A stretch of DNA of 64,000 nt from Parabacteroides sp. An277 (GTDB lineage: Bacteria > Bacteroidota > Bacteroidia > Bacteroidales > Tannerellaceae): assembly GCF_002159645.1 (NCBI RefSeq), contig NZ_NFJB01000017.1, positions 1-64,000 of the forward strand, read 5' to 3'. Below the pieces are notes generated by a model. That model ran no database searches and had not been told where the DNA came from. It was given only the letters and a program-made list of their open reading frames with translations. The stretch's first letter is position 1, and every line of letters begins with the position of its first letter. The position numbers were made by a program, and so were the translations under genes. This document shows positions 1 to 9,900 of this stretch, piece by piece.

Positions 1-23
1 GATTTACTAAACTATAGAAATTG

Positions 24-53
24 AACGGACTGAAACGTCTGTCCCAGTCCGTT
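24..53. other. 9-bp perfect inverted repeat at the MFS remnant boundary
   Basis: AACGGACTG (24-32) is perfectly complementary to CAGTCCGTT (45-53) across a 12-nt loop. The right arm runs into the TAG (53-55) that closes the reading frame of the downstream MFS remnant. It could be a terminator of a gene to the left or a scar of the event that truncated the transporter. No T-run follows, so terminator function is uncertain. Confidence 0.4.
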
Positions 54-55
54 AG

Positions 56-616
56 AATTATTTAACGATAAAGTTAATACCGATTGCTTGCGTAGGTCTT
101 AGAATTCTGCTCGGATTCTATTTCACGGTTTCAAGCGACATTCACATCTCCCAGTTGTGTCTGCCTATGGCTTGCCGTGGGTTCGGGTATGCCGTGTTGA
201 GCGTGACTTTTCTGACCTGCGCGGAAGAAATCATGAGTTTCCAGCACTTTTTCCAATCCCTTGCCGTTTTCCAAATGCTCCACATGGTCATGGGCGGTGT
301 GATTGGTGCTTCCATTTACACCCGTGGTCTGAAATATTATATTCCCGACAACATGGCACGGTATGGGGCGGCGATAGACAATGTGGCTGCCAATGGAATG
401 TCTATCCCACACTTCATGGAGGCGTTCATGTCGCAAATGACCGAAATCAGCGTCAAGCAAATTTACGGATGGGCTGCTTATGCTTGCATCTTGCTCTTTT
501 TGCTGTTCCTGCTATATGATGCACCGATACGACGAGAACTTAAACAGATACCGAGTTGGCAGAAAATTAGGAAACAAATTATGGATACTTTCCTGACAAA
601 AGATAAAACGATATAG
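56..616 (+). pseudogene. C-terminal remnant of an MFS (DHA2-type) transporter
   Basis: The frame is open from just after a TAG at 53-55 to the TAG at 614-616. Transporter-like sequence begins well before any good start codon (about 83, IACVGLRILLGFYF), and the track continues through SQLCLPMACRGFGYAV, a segment typical of late helices in drug/H+ antiporters of the EmrB type. Two or three further hydrophobic helices follow (FFQSLAVFQMLHMVMGGVIG; YACILLFLLFLLYDAP). Roughly 185 residues remain of a family usually above 500, so the N-terminal two thirds are missing. A TTG at 155 could start a shorter product, but a functional transporter is unlikely. It is convergent with the helicase gene, with only 10 nt between stop codons. 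Confidence 0.7.
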
Positions 617-626
617 TTTCAATCCG

Positions 627-3536
627 CTACCATTTTAGGGAAGAGACCTCCACATACCCGCCCTGCTCTTTGGCAAAAGAGATGAGCTGGCGGAAGGTCT
701 CGTTGCGCGAAAGGAGGCCGGGGTTGCCTACGAGGAAAAGCTGCTCGCGGGCGCGGGTCAGGGCCACGTTCAGCTTACGGTCGATCACAATGCCTTCCTC
801 TTCAAATACATTCTCGGCAAGGAAATCGAGCTGGTAATGTTGTTTAACCGTAAAGCCATATAGGATCACATCGCGTTCGCTCCCTTGGTACCGCTCGACG
901 GTATCGATCGAAATACCGCGCAACGCCTCGATACCGAACCGTTCTATCTCTGAACGGATTACGGCGATTTGATTGCGATACGGGACAATGATGCCTATCG
1001 TCTGCGAGGCGGAGAACGCCTTCCCATTCGCGGTATAAAGCGACCAGATCTCCTTCACCAACGAAGCAATGAGCTTGGCTTCTGCCGAGTTGACCTTCGC
1101 CGGCTCCGTATGGGGCAAATAGGGCAAAGCAAAGAACGCCAACCGACGTTGGGATACGATTCGCGCTATCGTCGAAGTCCCTGGGTGGGGGAAAGAGAGC
1201 TCCCGCAACTGATGCGCCATCGGCACGGGTTTTAATCGGTGCCCATAAAAGAAAAGATTGGAAAAGAGGCTTACGGCCGGATGCATACGCCCCTGTTTCT
1301 CCATGCAAAATACGCGTGAAGGGTCTCCTTTCGAGAGGCGGAGCAGGCGTTCGAACAAGGACTGGCGGCAATTCTCCAACCCGATGGCGCGAAGCAACGG
1401 GTCGGCCACCTCCGACTCTTTTTCGCTTTGCTGCACCACCGCCGGGAGCTGCTTATGGTCGCCAATGAGGACAAAGCGGCGGATGGCGTTCTGCCCCTGG
1501 TGCTTGGCGCTCAGGATGCCAAGCAGGTGCGGCTCCAGAATTTGGGACGCCTCATCCACAATCGCCAGCGAGAAGGACTTCAAACCGAACAGGGCTATCT
1601 GCGAACTGAACGCGGCCGTCGTCCCTACGAAGATACGCATCTCGCGGAGGGCATTCTTTATATCCGAAAGGCGTGCATATCCTTCCATCCGGTTGCGGAG
1701 GAGGTAAGGTTTGTAAGCCGTATCACACGAAGCATCCGTCCCAATGCGGATGAAATCCAACTCCGTCCGCACGAGCTTGCTGCAGATCTCGTCCACCGCG
1801 CGGTTCGTATAAGAGAGCAAGAGGACAGAAGCTGCCTCGTCGTGCAATTCTTCTTGCAAGATGCTCATCAGCCCGAAGGAGGTCTTGCCTGTGCCTGGCG
1901 GACCAATCAAGAGGAAATAATCTTGCGCTTGCTTGGCGCGGAGTGCCAATTCATTAAATTCGGGACTGGCTCCATTCAGACTGTAATCGCCAACCAACCG
2001 GAGCGACTCGTCTACACGCGGCGTCCGCCCTCCCAAGAGGCATTGCCTCCTGTCTTCCTTGGCTGAAAGGAAGGCGTAAAGCCCACGATATAATGTTGTA
2101 TAAGAAGATTCAATAAAGTCGTGCTCGATGGCCCAGCGATACGAGTCCGGCACATGAAACACGGCCTGGTTCTTCTGGGGCGCACGGAGCGAAAGCACGA
2201 CCTCGTCCGTCCGCAAATCGCTAATACTGCAACGAAGCAACAAAGCGCGGCGCGCGTCGGGTTCTTCAGTCATCGGATAGGCATAGAGCAACACGACATC
2301 TCCCACCCGGAAGTTGGGCAGGTCGTTCTCCTCTTCATTGGGGATGAGGAGCGTCACCCGGTCGATGCCCGTGCCCGAGAGCGATTCCAACCCTTTCAGT
2401 AGCAGGCGGTCGAAGATATTCCCCGCTTGCCGCTTCTCGTCGAGCGAGGCATTCCAAAGCGAAGCGAAACCGCTGGCCTCTTGCGTCGCGTTGCCGAGCT
2501 TGGAAAGGATATGCTCTTTCTCGACAAAGGCAAAGAAGCGGTCGAAATAGGCACGTTCCACCTCCGACGCAGCATGGTACGGACGGAACAGGGCTTGGAG
2601 CTGCGGACGGGTATATTCCTCCCACAGCTTGCCCGAGACGTTCTTCACGTTCAATGCCTCCGGCGTCAAGGCGCGGAACACCTTCCCGGCCTCACCCTCG
2701 CCATAGCCCAACTCCAAGTGGACAATCTCATTCCGCACCCGGATCGCTTCGAAAAGCAGCTTGGGCGCGGCGCCTTCCTTCAGCAATCCGTCTTCATATT
2801 TAGAATATAGCAGGAAGCAAAGGATCTGCTCATTGCGTAATCCATAATTATAATGGAGCAAAGCGAGGTAGAGCAGCATTTGCACGTAATGCTTCTCCAC
2901 GTGGCGGTTCGTCAGGTATTCCCGTTTGCCCGACTTCTGTTCCATCAGCACATGCTTGTCCAGTTGTAATAAATCCATACGCCCTTGTATGCCCAACATT
3001 TCGGAGACAAACGAAGGTTCCAGCACAAGCTGTTCCATATCGATTCCCGGTATCTGGCTGAATTGGGTTTGAATCATGCGATGGAGGTTCATTTGTTGCT
3101 TCCGGGCTTCGGTGTGGAAGGTCGGATCCATGTCCGGGCAAGTAACCAGGCTTAACGGATTATGTTGGAAGAAACGTTGCACGCTGGCTTTATAATCCGG
3201 TTCGTGTTCCGTTCCGTTATAGATTTCTTCATCTAATAGCTGGCTGGCAAAATTTCCCAATAAAATAGCTTTGGAGTTAGCAGCTGGCTTGATTTTGTTG
3301 ACTAAATAAGTCAGCGGAGTGACGCCGTAACTCTCAAAGCAAGCCGCAATAGAAGAAATATCCAATAAGGAATCAGGCTCGACGATAATCAATTCCGGAT
3401 AATATACGCCCTCTTCCAGACGAGGATGCACCAAGTTCAGTTGCGTGTGCTCCGTCAGTAAGGACCCGATATAATCAGTTCGTAAAGGCATAGCAGGCGC
3501 AAATGGTTTCAGACTCGATGCCGGTGGTTTTACCAT
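627..3536 (-). CDS. Dna2-like nuclease-helicase, main (C-terminal) ORF of a frameshifted gene
   Basis: The 969-residue ORF carries a PD-(D/E)XK nuclease-like region (GRMDLL at 185-190, EQKSGK at 199-204) followed by a superfamily-1 helicase core: Walker A GPPGTGKT at 545-552, DEASQ at 661-665, GDHKQLPAV at 692-700, and the C-terminal motif VALTRAREQL. This arrangement is that of Dna2/Cas4-helicase proteins, which cut and unwind flapped DNA in replication and repair. The first ~20 residues (MVKPPASSLKPF...) look like out-of-frame sequence. Homology seems to begin at about DYIGSLL, directly where the upstream ORF (ending ICACYAFTN) stops. The ancestral gene therefore spans 627 to about 3981 and is interrupted by a frameshift near 3477. 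The family call is firm; activity is doubtful. Confidence 0.8.
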   Translation of the reverse strand: MVKPPASSLKPFAPAMPLRTDYIGSLLTEHTQLNLVHPRLEEGVYYPELIIVEPDSLLDISSIAACFESYGVTPLTYLVNKIKPAANSKAILLGNFASQLLDEEIYNGTEHEPDYKASVQRFFQHNPLSLVTCPDMDPTFHTEARKQQMNLHRMIQTQFSQIPGIDMEQLVLEPSFVSEMLGIQGRMDLLQLDKHVLMEQKSGKREYLTNRHVEKHYVQMLLYLALLHYNYGLRNEQILCFLLYSKYEDGLLKEGAAPKLLFEAIRVRNEIVHLELGYGEGEAGKVFRALTPEALNVKNVSGKLWEEYTRPQLQALFRPYHAASEVERAYFDRFFAFVEKEHILSKLGNATQEASGFASLWNASLDEKRQAGNIFDRLLLKGLESLSGTGIDRVTLLIPNEEENDLPNFRVGDVVLLYAYPMTEEPDARRALLLRCSISDLRTDEVVLSLRAPQKNQAVFHVPDSYRWAIEHDFIESSYTTLYRGLYAFLSAKEDRRQCLLGGRTPRVDESLRLVGDYSLNGASPEFNELALRAKQAQDYFLLIGPPGTGKTSFGLMSILQEELHDEAASVLLLSYTNRAVDEICSKLVRTELDFIRIGTDASCDTAYKPYLLRNRMEGYARLSDIKNALREMRIFVGTTAAFSSQIALFGLKSFSLAIVDEASQILEPHLLGILSAKHQGQNAIRRFVLIGDHKQLPAVVQQSEKESEVADPLLRAIGLENCRQSLFERLLRLSKGDPSRVFCMEKQGRMHPAVSLFSNLFFYGHRLKPVPMAHQLRELSFPHPGTSTIARIVSQRRLAFFALPYLPHTEPAKVNSAEAKLIASLVKEIWSLYTANGKAFSASQTIGIIVPYRNQIAVIRSEIERFGIEALRGISIDTVERYQGSERDVILYGFTVKQHYQLDFLAENVFEEEGIVIDRKLNVALTRAREQLFLVGNPGLLSRNETFRQLISFAKEQGGYVEVSSLKW

Positions 3537-3981
3537 AAATAAAACGTGCGTCCCAGCGGTCTACTACCATCCGGATACATTGGGGTTCGGAGATAGGATG
3601 CATTTCGTGGGAAACGTCTCCCGGCAATTCCTCGGCAAGTTCCTTCGGTATTTCGCAGGCATAGACAAAGGCAACGAACGTGACCAGCGCTTTTAAATCA
3701 TACCGGTACGCTTTGCTTAAAAAAGAATCCTCGAAGCTGGACAATTCGCGGCAACGTGCACGGAAACGATTAATGTCTCGATACATTTCCGTGCTTGCCT
3801 CCTTCCGCTTGCAGATGAAATCCATCCGGGCAAACGGGCCGGCAAAACTCATCCCGCCTTCGCGCGTTTGTTCGTTCAATATCTCATTGAATATCCGATA
3901 TAATTCCGTATAACGCGTCCGTAGGCTTCCTGCTTCGGCAAAATGTACGTCCGCAATTTCCTGCCAATAATTTACCTCACC
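3475..3981 (-). pseudogene. Out-of-frame N-terminal part of the Dna2-like helicase gene
   Basis: This frame is open from a stop at 3982-3984 and reads GEVNYWQEIADVHF... then REGGMSFAGPFARMDF, and ends ETICACYAFTN at the TGA 3475-3477. It contains no ATG upstream of the conserved EGGMSFAGPF block; the only upstream ATG (3988-3990) reads ATG AAA TAA. A TTG at 3877-3879 could initiate. The sequence continues in another frame as the 969-residue ORF, so this is read as the first ~165 codons of the same protein. The absent start codon plus the frameshift argue for a decaying gene, though a sequencing deletion near 3477 could also explain the split. Confidence 0.65.
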
Positions 3982-4051
3982 TTATTTCATGCGCACAAAG
4001 ATAAAGGAATTATCAGGAGAAAGCAATAGGCGGCGGGATGTGTCCGGCTAT

Positions 4052-4927
4052 TTAAAATACAACTTTCAGCATGACAGGGAAATGGTCAGAAGGGAAATGC
4101 CCGTATTGTTGTTCATTCAATACGCCATATTTCTCGACCTCAATGCCATCTGTCACCCACACATAGTCGATGCGATTCTTCATCGGCGCGTCCAGGTGGA
4201 AACTACTAAAGGTGCCGACCGTACCATAAGGCGGTTCCTGGGTCATCTCGTAGGAATCTTTCAACAATCCATCGGCAGCAAGGATCGTGATGGGCTCGTC
4301 GGTCGGGACGGCGTTAAAGTCTCCCGTCGCAAAGACAATGGCTTTTTCACCAGCTATTTCCTTTATCTTCTTTAATAATAATTTAGAGGATTCGCGACGC
4401 GCCACAACTCCTTGATGGTCGTAATGCGAATTAAAGAAATAGAACACCTTGCCGCTCTCCAAATCCTTGAACTTGCCCCACGAACAGATACGGTTGCAAC
4501 ACGTCGCATCCCAACCTTTTCCCGGCACGTCGGGTGTTTCGGAGAACCAGAAGTCGCCTTTCTCCAGCACTTCGAAGCGCTCCTTTTTATAAAAGATAGC
4601 CGAATGCTCGCCTGCCTCTTGCCCATCGTCGCGCCCCGCGCCAATGTAAGCGTAGTTACCCAGTTCGAGTATTCCATCCAATTGATGCTTAAAACCTTCC
4701 TGCGTACCAAAGATATCGAAATCATGGAAGCGCACCAAACTCTTTACCATCTCCTTACGGTTGGGCCACGCATCGAGGCTATCATACGGCGTATCCATCC
4801 GCAAATTGAACGTTGCCACCTGCATCCGGCACTTGGCATCCTTATTCCCTTTTCCATTCATCGTACACGCTCCCAGCAATATAGCACTCAAGATAGCGGC
4901 ACATAACATACTATAAACACGTTTCAT
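4052..4927 (-). CDS. Secreted lipoprotein of the endonuclease/exonuclease/phosphatase family
   Basis: This 291-residue protein has a lipoprotein signal with lipobox LLGAC (Cys21), so it should be exported and anchored. The mature part shows the EEP fold motifs in order: the metal-binding Glu in GTQEGFKH, the DxN motif in ATGDFNAVP, and the catalytic SDH in FPSDHFPVML. The family hydrolyses phosphodiesters or phosphomonoesters (DNase I, sphingomyelinase, inositol phosphatases); the substrate cannot be read from sequence. It is on the same strand as the SusC/SusD pair and directly downstream, separated only by a 92-bp repeat, so it may supply the hydrolase of that uptake locus. Confidence 0.82.
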   Translation of the reverse strand: MKRVYSMLCAAILSAILLGACTMNGKGNKDAKCRMQVATFNLRMDTPYDSLDAWPNRKEMVKSLVRFHDFDIFGTQEGFKHQLDGILELGNYAYIGAGRDDGQEAGEHSAIFYKKERFEVLEKGDFWFSETPDVPGKGWDATCCNRICSWGKFKDLESGKVFYFFNSHYDHQGVVARRESSKLLLKKIKEIAGEKAIVFATGDFNAVPTDEPITILAADGLLKDSYEMTQEPPYGTVGTFSSFHLDAPMKNRIDYVWVTDGIEVEKYGVLNEQQYGHFPSDHFPVMLKVVF

Positions 4928-5000
4928 TTGATATAATCTTTAATGGGTTTGACCAAAACTTGCTTTCTTGCTTATGAAAAGTTCCTTTCCTAACGGACTA

Positions 5001-5092
5001 TTCTTCGCGTATCGTCGATGTTTGTACAAATATCGTCGATATTTGTGTATCTTTAGCCTAAAGATAAAGAAACATCGACGATATTTGAAGAA
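5001..5092. repeat. 92-bp palindromic interspersed repeat, copy A
   Basis: The element is bounded by TTCTTC (5001-5006) and GAAGAA (5087-5092). Its core is a near-perfect inverted repeat, 29-nt arms 5028-5056 and 5058-5086 around a single central C, built from ATCGTCGAT units and centred on CTTTAGCCTAAAG. Copy B at 12780-12871 has the same length and aligns as the reverse complement over the full 92 bp with a few mismatches. Copy A lies between the EEP lipoprotein and susD. It has no coding capacity of its own and resembles a REP or MITE-like element. Confidence 0.85.
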
Positions 5093-5165
5093 AAGATGCC
5101 TATCTCGGAAAGAATCCATCGGCACCTCGGGAAGTTTTCCTGCCGGTGCGATGGATTTTATCTTC

Positions 5166-6932
5166 TTACCAACCTGGATTTTGCTCCAAATTTTGATTCA
5201 ACGTAATGGAGTTCTTCGGGATTGGATAATAATACTGGCGGTCGTCGTCGTACCAAATGCGATCGGGATCGTTGTCATACCAGGTGAGGTTTCCTGAGTT
5301 CGTACCCGTCAAGCCTTGGCGTGTTTCGCTTCCACCCGCCACGGAAATCGGTGTGCAAGAGGCAGGAAGGCCCGTCGGCGTTTCCCCTTTGTAGAAGATC
5401 ACATCGGTCGTACCGTCGTGGTCGAGGTCCATTTGTACGTTCAAAGCAGGGACATAAATGCCCGTCCATCGCATCATCATCAGTTCGCCCCGCTTCCAGC
5501 GCAAAAGGTCGGTAAAGCGGAAACCTTCCAAAGCTAACTCGACAGAACGCTCACGGCGTACTTCGAGGAGGACAGGGTCGTTAATATCTGGAAAATAGGT
5601 TTCTTGCAGATATTTGTCCACCTTCGTCGGTTTGGTGCTCAAGCCTCCCGTAATCCCGGCACGTGCCCGCAAGACACCGATGGTATTTGCCCAATCATCG
5701 TCCGTCAAAGTACCCATTTCCGCTTTGGCCTCAGCATAATTCAACAACACTTCGGCATAACGGAAGATTGGAATCGCATTCGTATTGAAAGGACCACCGT
5801 CGTAGTAAGGATCGTCCAAGCTATACTTGATAGGTTGGTAGCCTGTGTAAGAATAGCCATTGAAGTTGGGAGCCGTCGGGACACCGTTGCGCGTATAACC
5901 CGGCGTGCGGATGGTTTGCGCCAAACGCTTGTCGCGGTTCTGGCATTCATCGTAAAATTCGATTTGCTCATGGTTCGGCTTATCCGTGAAAGGCGTACCG
6001 TCTGTCATCAAGAAAAGATTGATGAACGAACGAATCATACTGAAACGCGGGCCATACGTACCCGAAGTCCACCACCAGTTGGCTTCGCCCAAGACGCCTA
6101 AGCCTTCATCGGCCACGCTGGCCAGCATGACTTCGCTCGTAACAGGCGAGTTGCTGATGAACAAAGAGCGGAAAGAAGCATCCTCGCCTGCCCCCGTGTA
6201 GATGGAATAGCCGCTTTCGTTCATGACCGTCTGCGCAGCGTCGGCGGCTTGTTGCAATAATTCGTTGGCCGTATCCGCCAAGCCCAGCTCCGTATGGTAT
6301 TTGCGGAACGTACCTTCGAAGAGGCAAACGCGGGACTTAAAGGCGTAAGCCACCCACTTTGTCACCAACGAACCCGTCTCATCGCTTGTCCGCGAGATAT
6401 GTTGGCACGCAAAATCCAAATCCTCCAACATGTGCTGCACAACTACCGTACGTGGATCACGCGGAGCATAAAGCAATTCATCGTCTACGCCCAATGGATG
6501 GTCGATCCAAGGCACATCGCCAAAACGCACCAACTTCTCGTAATAGAAATAAGCGCGGAAGAAACGGGCCAATCCGATGTAATCGTTCCGTACGCTCTCG
6601 TCGATAGCGTCGCTCGTACAATTCTCGATAAAATAATTGATGTTGCGTAAATCGCCCCAATCCCAACCCGTGCTGACATCTGGAGAATAAGCGCCCCGAC
6701 GAATGAAATCATCGTAATTGCCCACGGCACCGTAGTCGCACATAGCATCCTGACGGAAGCCATCGTCGACCGAAGGTAACATATTATAAAAGGAATAAGA
6801 ATACGTCTCTAAACCTTTTTCATTGCTGAACACGGTTTCTTTATCCACCGAAGCCTGCGGTATTTCGTCCATCGAACAAGCCGAGAAAAGCAGGCAAGCG
6901 GACGCAAACGGAATTATCAATTGTCTTTTCAT
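5166..6932 (-). CDS. SusD/RagB-type outer-membrane nutrient-binding lipoprotein
   Basis: This 588-residue protein starts with a lipoprotein signal ending in LLFSAC (Cys19). The middle and C-terminal parts have SusD/RagB family features: a helical TPR-rich N-half (IGLARFFRAYFYYEKLVRFGDVPW), the conserved FRYAEVLLNYAEAKAEMG block, and RRERSVELALEGFRFTDLLRWKRG near the C-terminus. SusD proteins sit on the cell surface as a lid over the cognate TonB-dependent channel. The susC-type gene lies immediately upstream (23-nt gap), forming one transcription unit. The ligand is not deducible; the downstream EEP-family lipoprotein hints at a phosphoester-containing or nucleic-acid-like substrate. Confidence 0.95.
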   Translation of the reverse strand: MKRQLIIPFASACLLFSACSMDEIPQASVDKETVFSNEKGLETYSYSFYNMLPSVDDGFRQDAMCDYGAVGNYDDFIRRGAYSPDVSTGWDWGDLRNINYFIENCTSDAIDESVRNDYIGLARFFRAYFYYEKLVRFGDVPWIDHPLGVDDELLYAPRDPRTVVVQHMLEDLDFACQHISRTSDETGSLVTKWVAYAFKSRVCLFEGTFRKYHTELGLADTANELLQQAADAAQTVMNESGYSIYTGAGEDASFRSLFISNSPVTSEVMLASVADEGLGVLGEANWWWTSGTYGPRFSMIRSFINLFLMTDGTPFTDKPNHEQIEFYDECQNRDKRLAQTIRTPGYTRNGVPTAPNFNGYSYTGYQPIKYSLDDPYYDGGPFNTNAIPIFRYAEVLLNYAEAKAEMGTLTDDDWANTIGVLRARAGITGGLSTKPTKVDKYLQETYFPDINDPVLLEVRRERSVELALEGFRFTDLLRWKRGELMMMRWTGIYVPALNVQMDLDHDGTTDVIFYKGETPTGLPASCTPISVAGGSETRQGLTGTNSGNLTWYDNDPDRIWYDDDRQYYYPIPKNSITLNQNLEQNPGW

Positions 6933-6955
6933 TTGTTCTTTCTTTTATTTACGGA

Positions 6956-9900
6956 TTAAAATGTTACAGATACACCTAAGCTGATGCTCATCATTTGCGG
7001 ATAACTCTGTCCGTCGCCACTACCATGGTCTACGTTAACGCCACCTTTGTTGTTATCCACATTGGCGCTGGTCAGGTCGGGGTCGGAACCATAGATGTTC
7101 GTCACGTCCAAATCCCGCGTATGTTTATAGAGCGGAGACCAACACCACACATTCTCGGCCGAGATGTAAACGCGGGCGTTCTGCATCCGCATCTTATCGA
7201 CTATGTTCCGAGGCAGATTATATCCGACCTGCAAGTTCTTCAAACGGATATAGGCAACGTTCTGGAGGTAGCGCGTCTGCGTCGTGGTCTTAATAGAGTT
7301 ATTATAGCCAGAATAACGAGGCAGGTAAGCATCACGGTTATCTTCCGTCCAGTAATTACCCAGATGCCAAGCCGGCAGGTTATTGTATGGACGATTGTAT
7401 TGTCCCCAGAAGATACATTCATTACTTGGATACCAATCCTGTTTACCTACGCCTTGGAAGAAAGCAGACACGAAGAAGTTATTCCAATCGGCACTCAGAT
7501 TGACGCTATATGTAAAACGTGGAAGGCTGTTGCCAATAATCTTCTTATCACCATGGTCGTCCAACGTATTGGCTCCATCGTCGATGACACCATCGTCGTT
7601 CAAGTCTTGAATCTTCACGTCGCCCACATATGTATTATGCCCTGCCGAAGATTGGATAAGCGTCTGGTCTGCATGATTGTCTATTTCCTCTTGGCTTTGG
7701 AAGAGACCTTCCGTCACGTAGCCCCAGATTTCGCCCAGCTCCATGCCTTCGTAATAATCGCTCAGATTCTTGGTCGTATTGTTGTAACGGTCGATGGTAG
7801 ATTTGTAATCAGCCAATGTACCACGTACTTCGTAATTGAAGGGTTTATCGGCCAATTGGAATTGGTCTCGCCAGGTTAAAGTAATTTCCCATCCGCGTGT
7901 CGTCATATCGGCATAGTTTCCTTTCGGAGAACTGGCGCCGAATACATCAGGCAATGTCTGTCCTACCGTATACATATCGGTCGTCTTACGGATATAATAG
8001 TCTCCCGTAAAGCGGAGACGTCCGTCCAATGAACCAAAGTCGGCTCCAATATCAGTAGTTGTAGCGGTTTCCCATGTCAAACCATCAGGCATTACTGCTG
8101 GTGCACTGGTATATTTGTTCAGCAAACCGTTCAATACGCGGTTCGAAGTCGAGATGCCCAGCAATTCCATATAGCTATACGGATCGACATTACCATTTCC
8201 CAGCGAACCATAAGAAGCACGAATCTTCAAGTCAGACATGATCTTCGGATCTACTTTCCAGAATGCTTCTTCTGAAAGACGCCAACCTGCCGAAATAGAA
8301 GGAAAGAATGCCCATTGTTGATCCATCGGAAACTTAGATGAACCATCATAACGTCCGTTCACCTCTACCAAATAACGATCTTTGTAAGCATAATTCAATC
8401 GGAAAAAACCACCTGCAATGCGCCATTTATTGTAAGCGCCCGACGTCGTAATAGCGTCACCCAATGCTAAGTTGATGTTTTCTGAATCTTCCAGCAGCAA
8501 ACCATTGCGACGGACGGTCAGCGCATCATACGTGGATTGCTCGTAATTGTATCCCACCATGCCTTTGAAGTAGTGGGCGTCGTTGAATGTATTCTCGTAA
8601 TCCGCATAGATATTGGTGGCAATGTAGTTGGTCTGTGTCTTGTATTCCTGCAGGTCATTCGTATCTGAACCTAACATAGTGGTCTGTCCTTCCACTGTAC
8701 TGTAAGGAACTGGGACACGGCGTTGCGTCTGTCCTTCGTCCGTATTACGGAAAGTGAAATCTCCACGGACATGCAATTTGTTCTCAAGAAAAGAAGCGGT
8801 GAAGCTGGTTGTATTCCTCAAGACACGGTTGTTCGTATCGATGCCGTTCTTTCCATAAATAAAGTCGCCCAATGTATAAGCAGCCGATTGCGTAAACGTT
8901 CCGTCTGGATTGTATATGGGCGAACTGGGATGTCCTTCGTCTGCCAAGTTACGCCAGATGGCGCCGCCTTCACCAATATTAATAGGATTATGGTAATCGT
9001 TGTTCGAGAATTCCATGTTGTTCTCGATTTTCAACCAATCGAATACTTGGATAGAACCTTTGGCACGAAGGTTCATGGCCTTATAATTATCTGTATTGTA
9101 TTTAAACAAACCATCGTATCCATAGAAACGACCCGAAACATAGTAATTCAGTTTCCCATTATTGCCGCTAATAGACAAGTTATGGTCTTGTGCGAATGTG
9201 TTTTTCTTATACAATTCACTATACCAGTCAGTGTTCCCATAATAGGTATACTTTCCGTTCGCATCGATTTCCCATTCTTGCGTGATGCCTTGTTCTTTGC
9301 GACGTTTGAATTCTTCTAACCAAGCGAGTGAGAACTCCTGCGATTTGTTGATATTCTTCGGATCGGCCGAATAATCATTATACGCATGGTAAGCTTCATA
9401 AAAATGACTGGCGTATTCATATCCATCTGTGATAAAATCAGGTACGCTCGTCGGACGTTGCAAGGAAAAGTTTCCAGAATAAGTAATAGAAGTCTTATCC
9501 TTGTTCGGTTCTTTGGTCGTAATCAAGACTACACCAAACGTACCGCGTGCTCCATAAATAGCAGCCGATGCCGCATCTTTCAAAACAGATACACTTGCGA
9601 TATCGTTCGGATTCAACATCGACGGGTCGCCTTCTACTCCGTCAATCAATACCAACGCATTACCACCCTGACCGATGGAAGTCGTACCACGCACATTAAA
9701 ACTTGCCGTACGATTCGGTTTACCATCGGTCAATTGGATGTTCAAATTCGGGATTGAACCTTGCAAGGCTTGTGTCGCATTTGCCACGGAACGATTGTCG
9801 AACACTTCGCTGGTGACTTGTTCTACAGCTCCTGTCAAATTCACCTTCTTTTGTGTACCGTAACCTACTACGACAATCTCGCTCAACGCTTGAGAATCCT

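Noticed and set aside
3470-3540. Programmed ribosomal frameshift in the Dna2-like gene
   Set aside because: No slippery heptamer is visible at the junction, and the upstream part also lacks a normal start codon, which points to decay or a sequencing error.
4940-5297. Small ORFs over repeat A
   Set aside because: They arise from translating the palindrome (YRRCLYKYRRYL) and differ between the two copies in sense and length.
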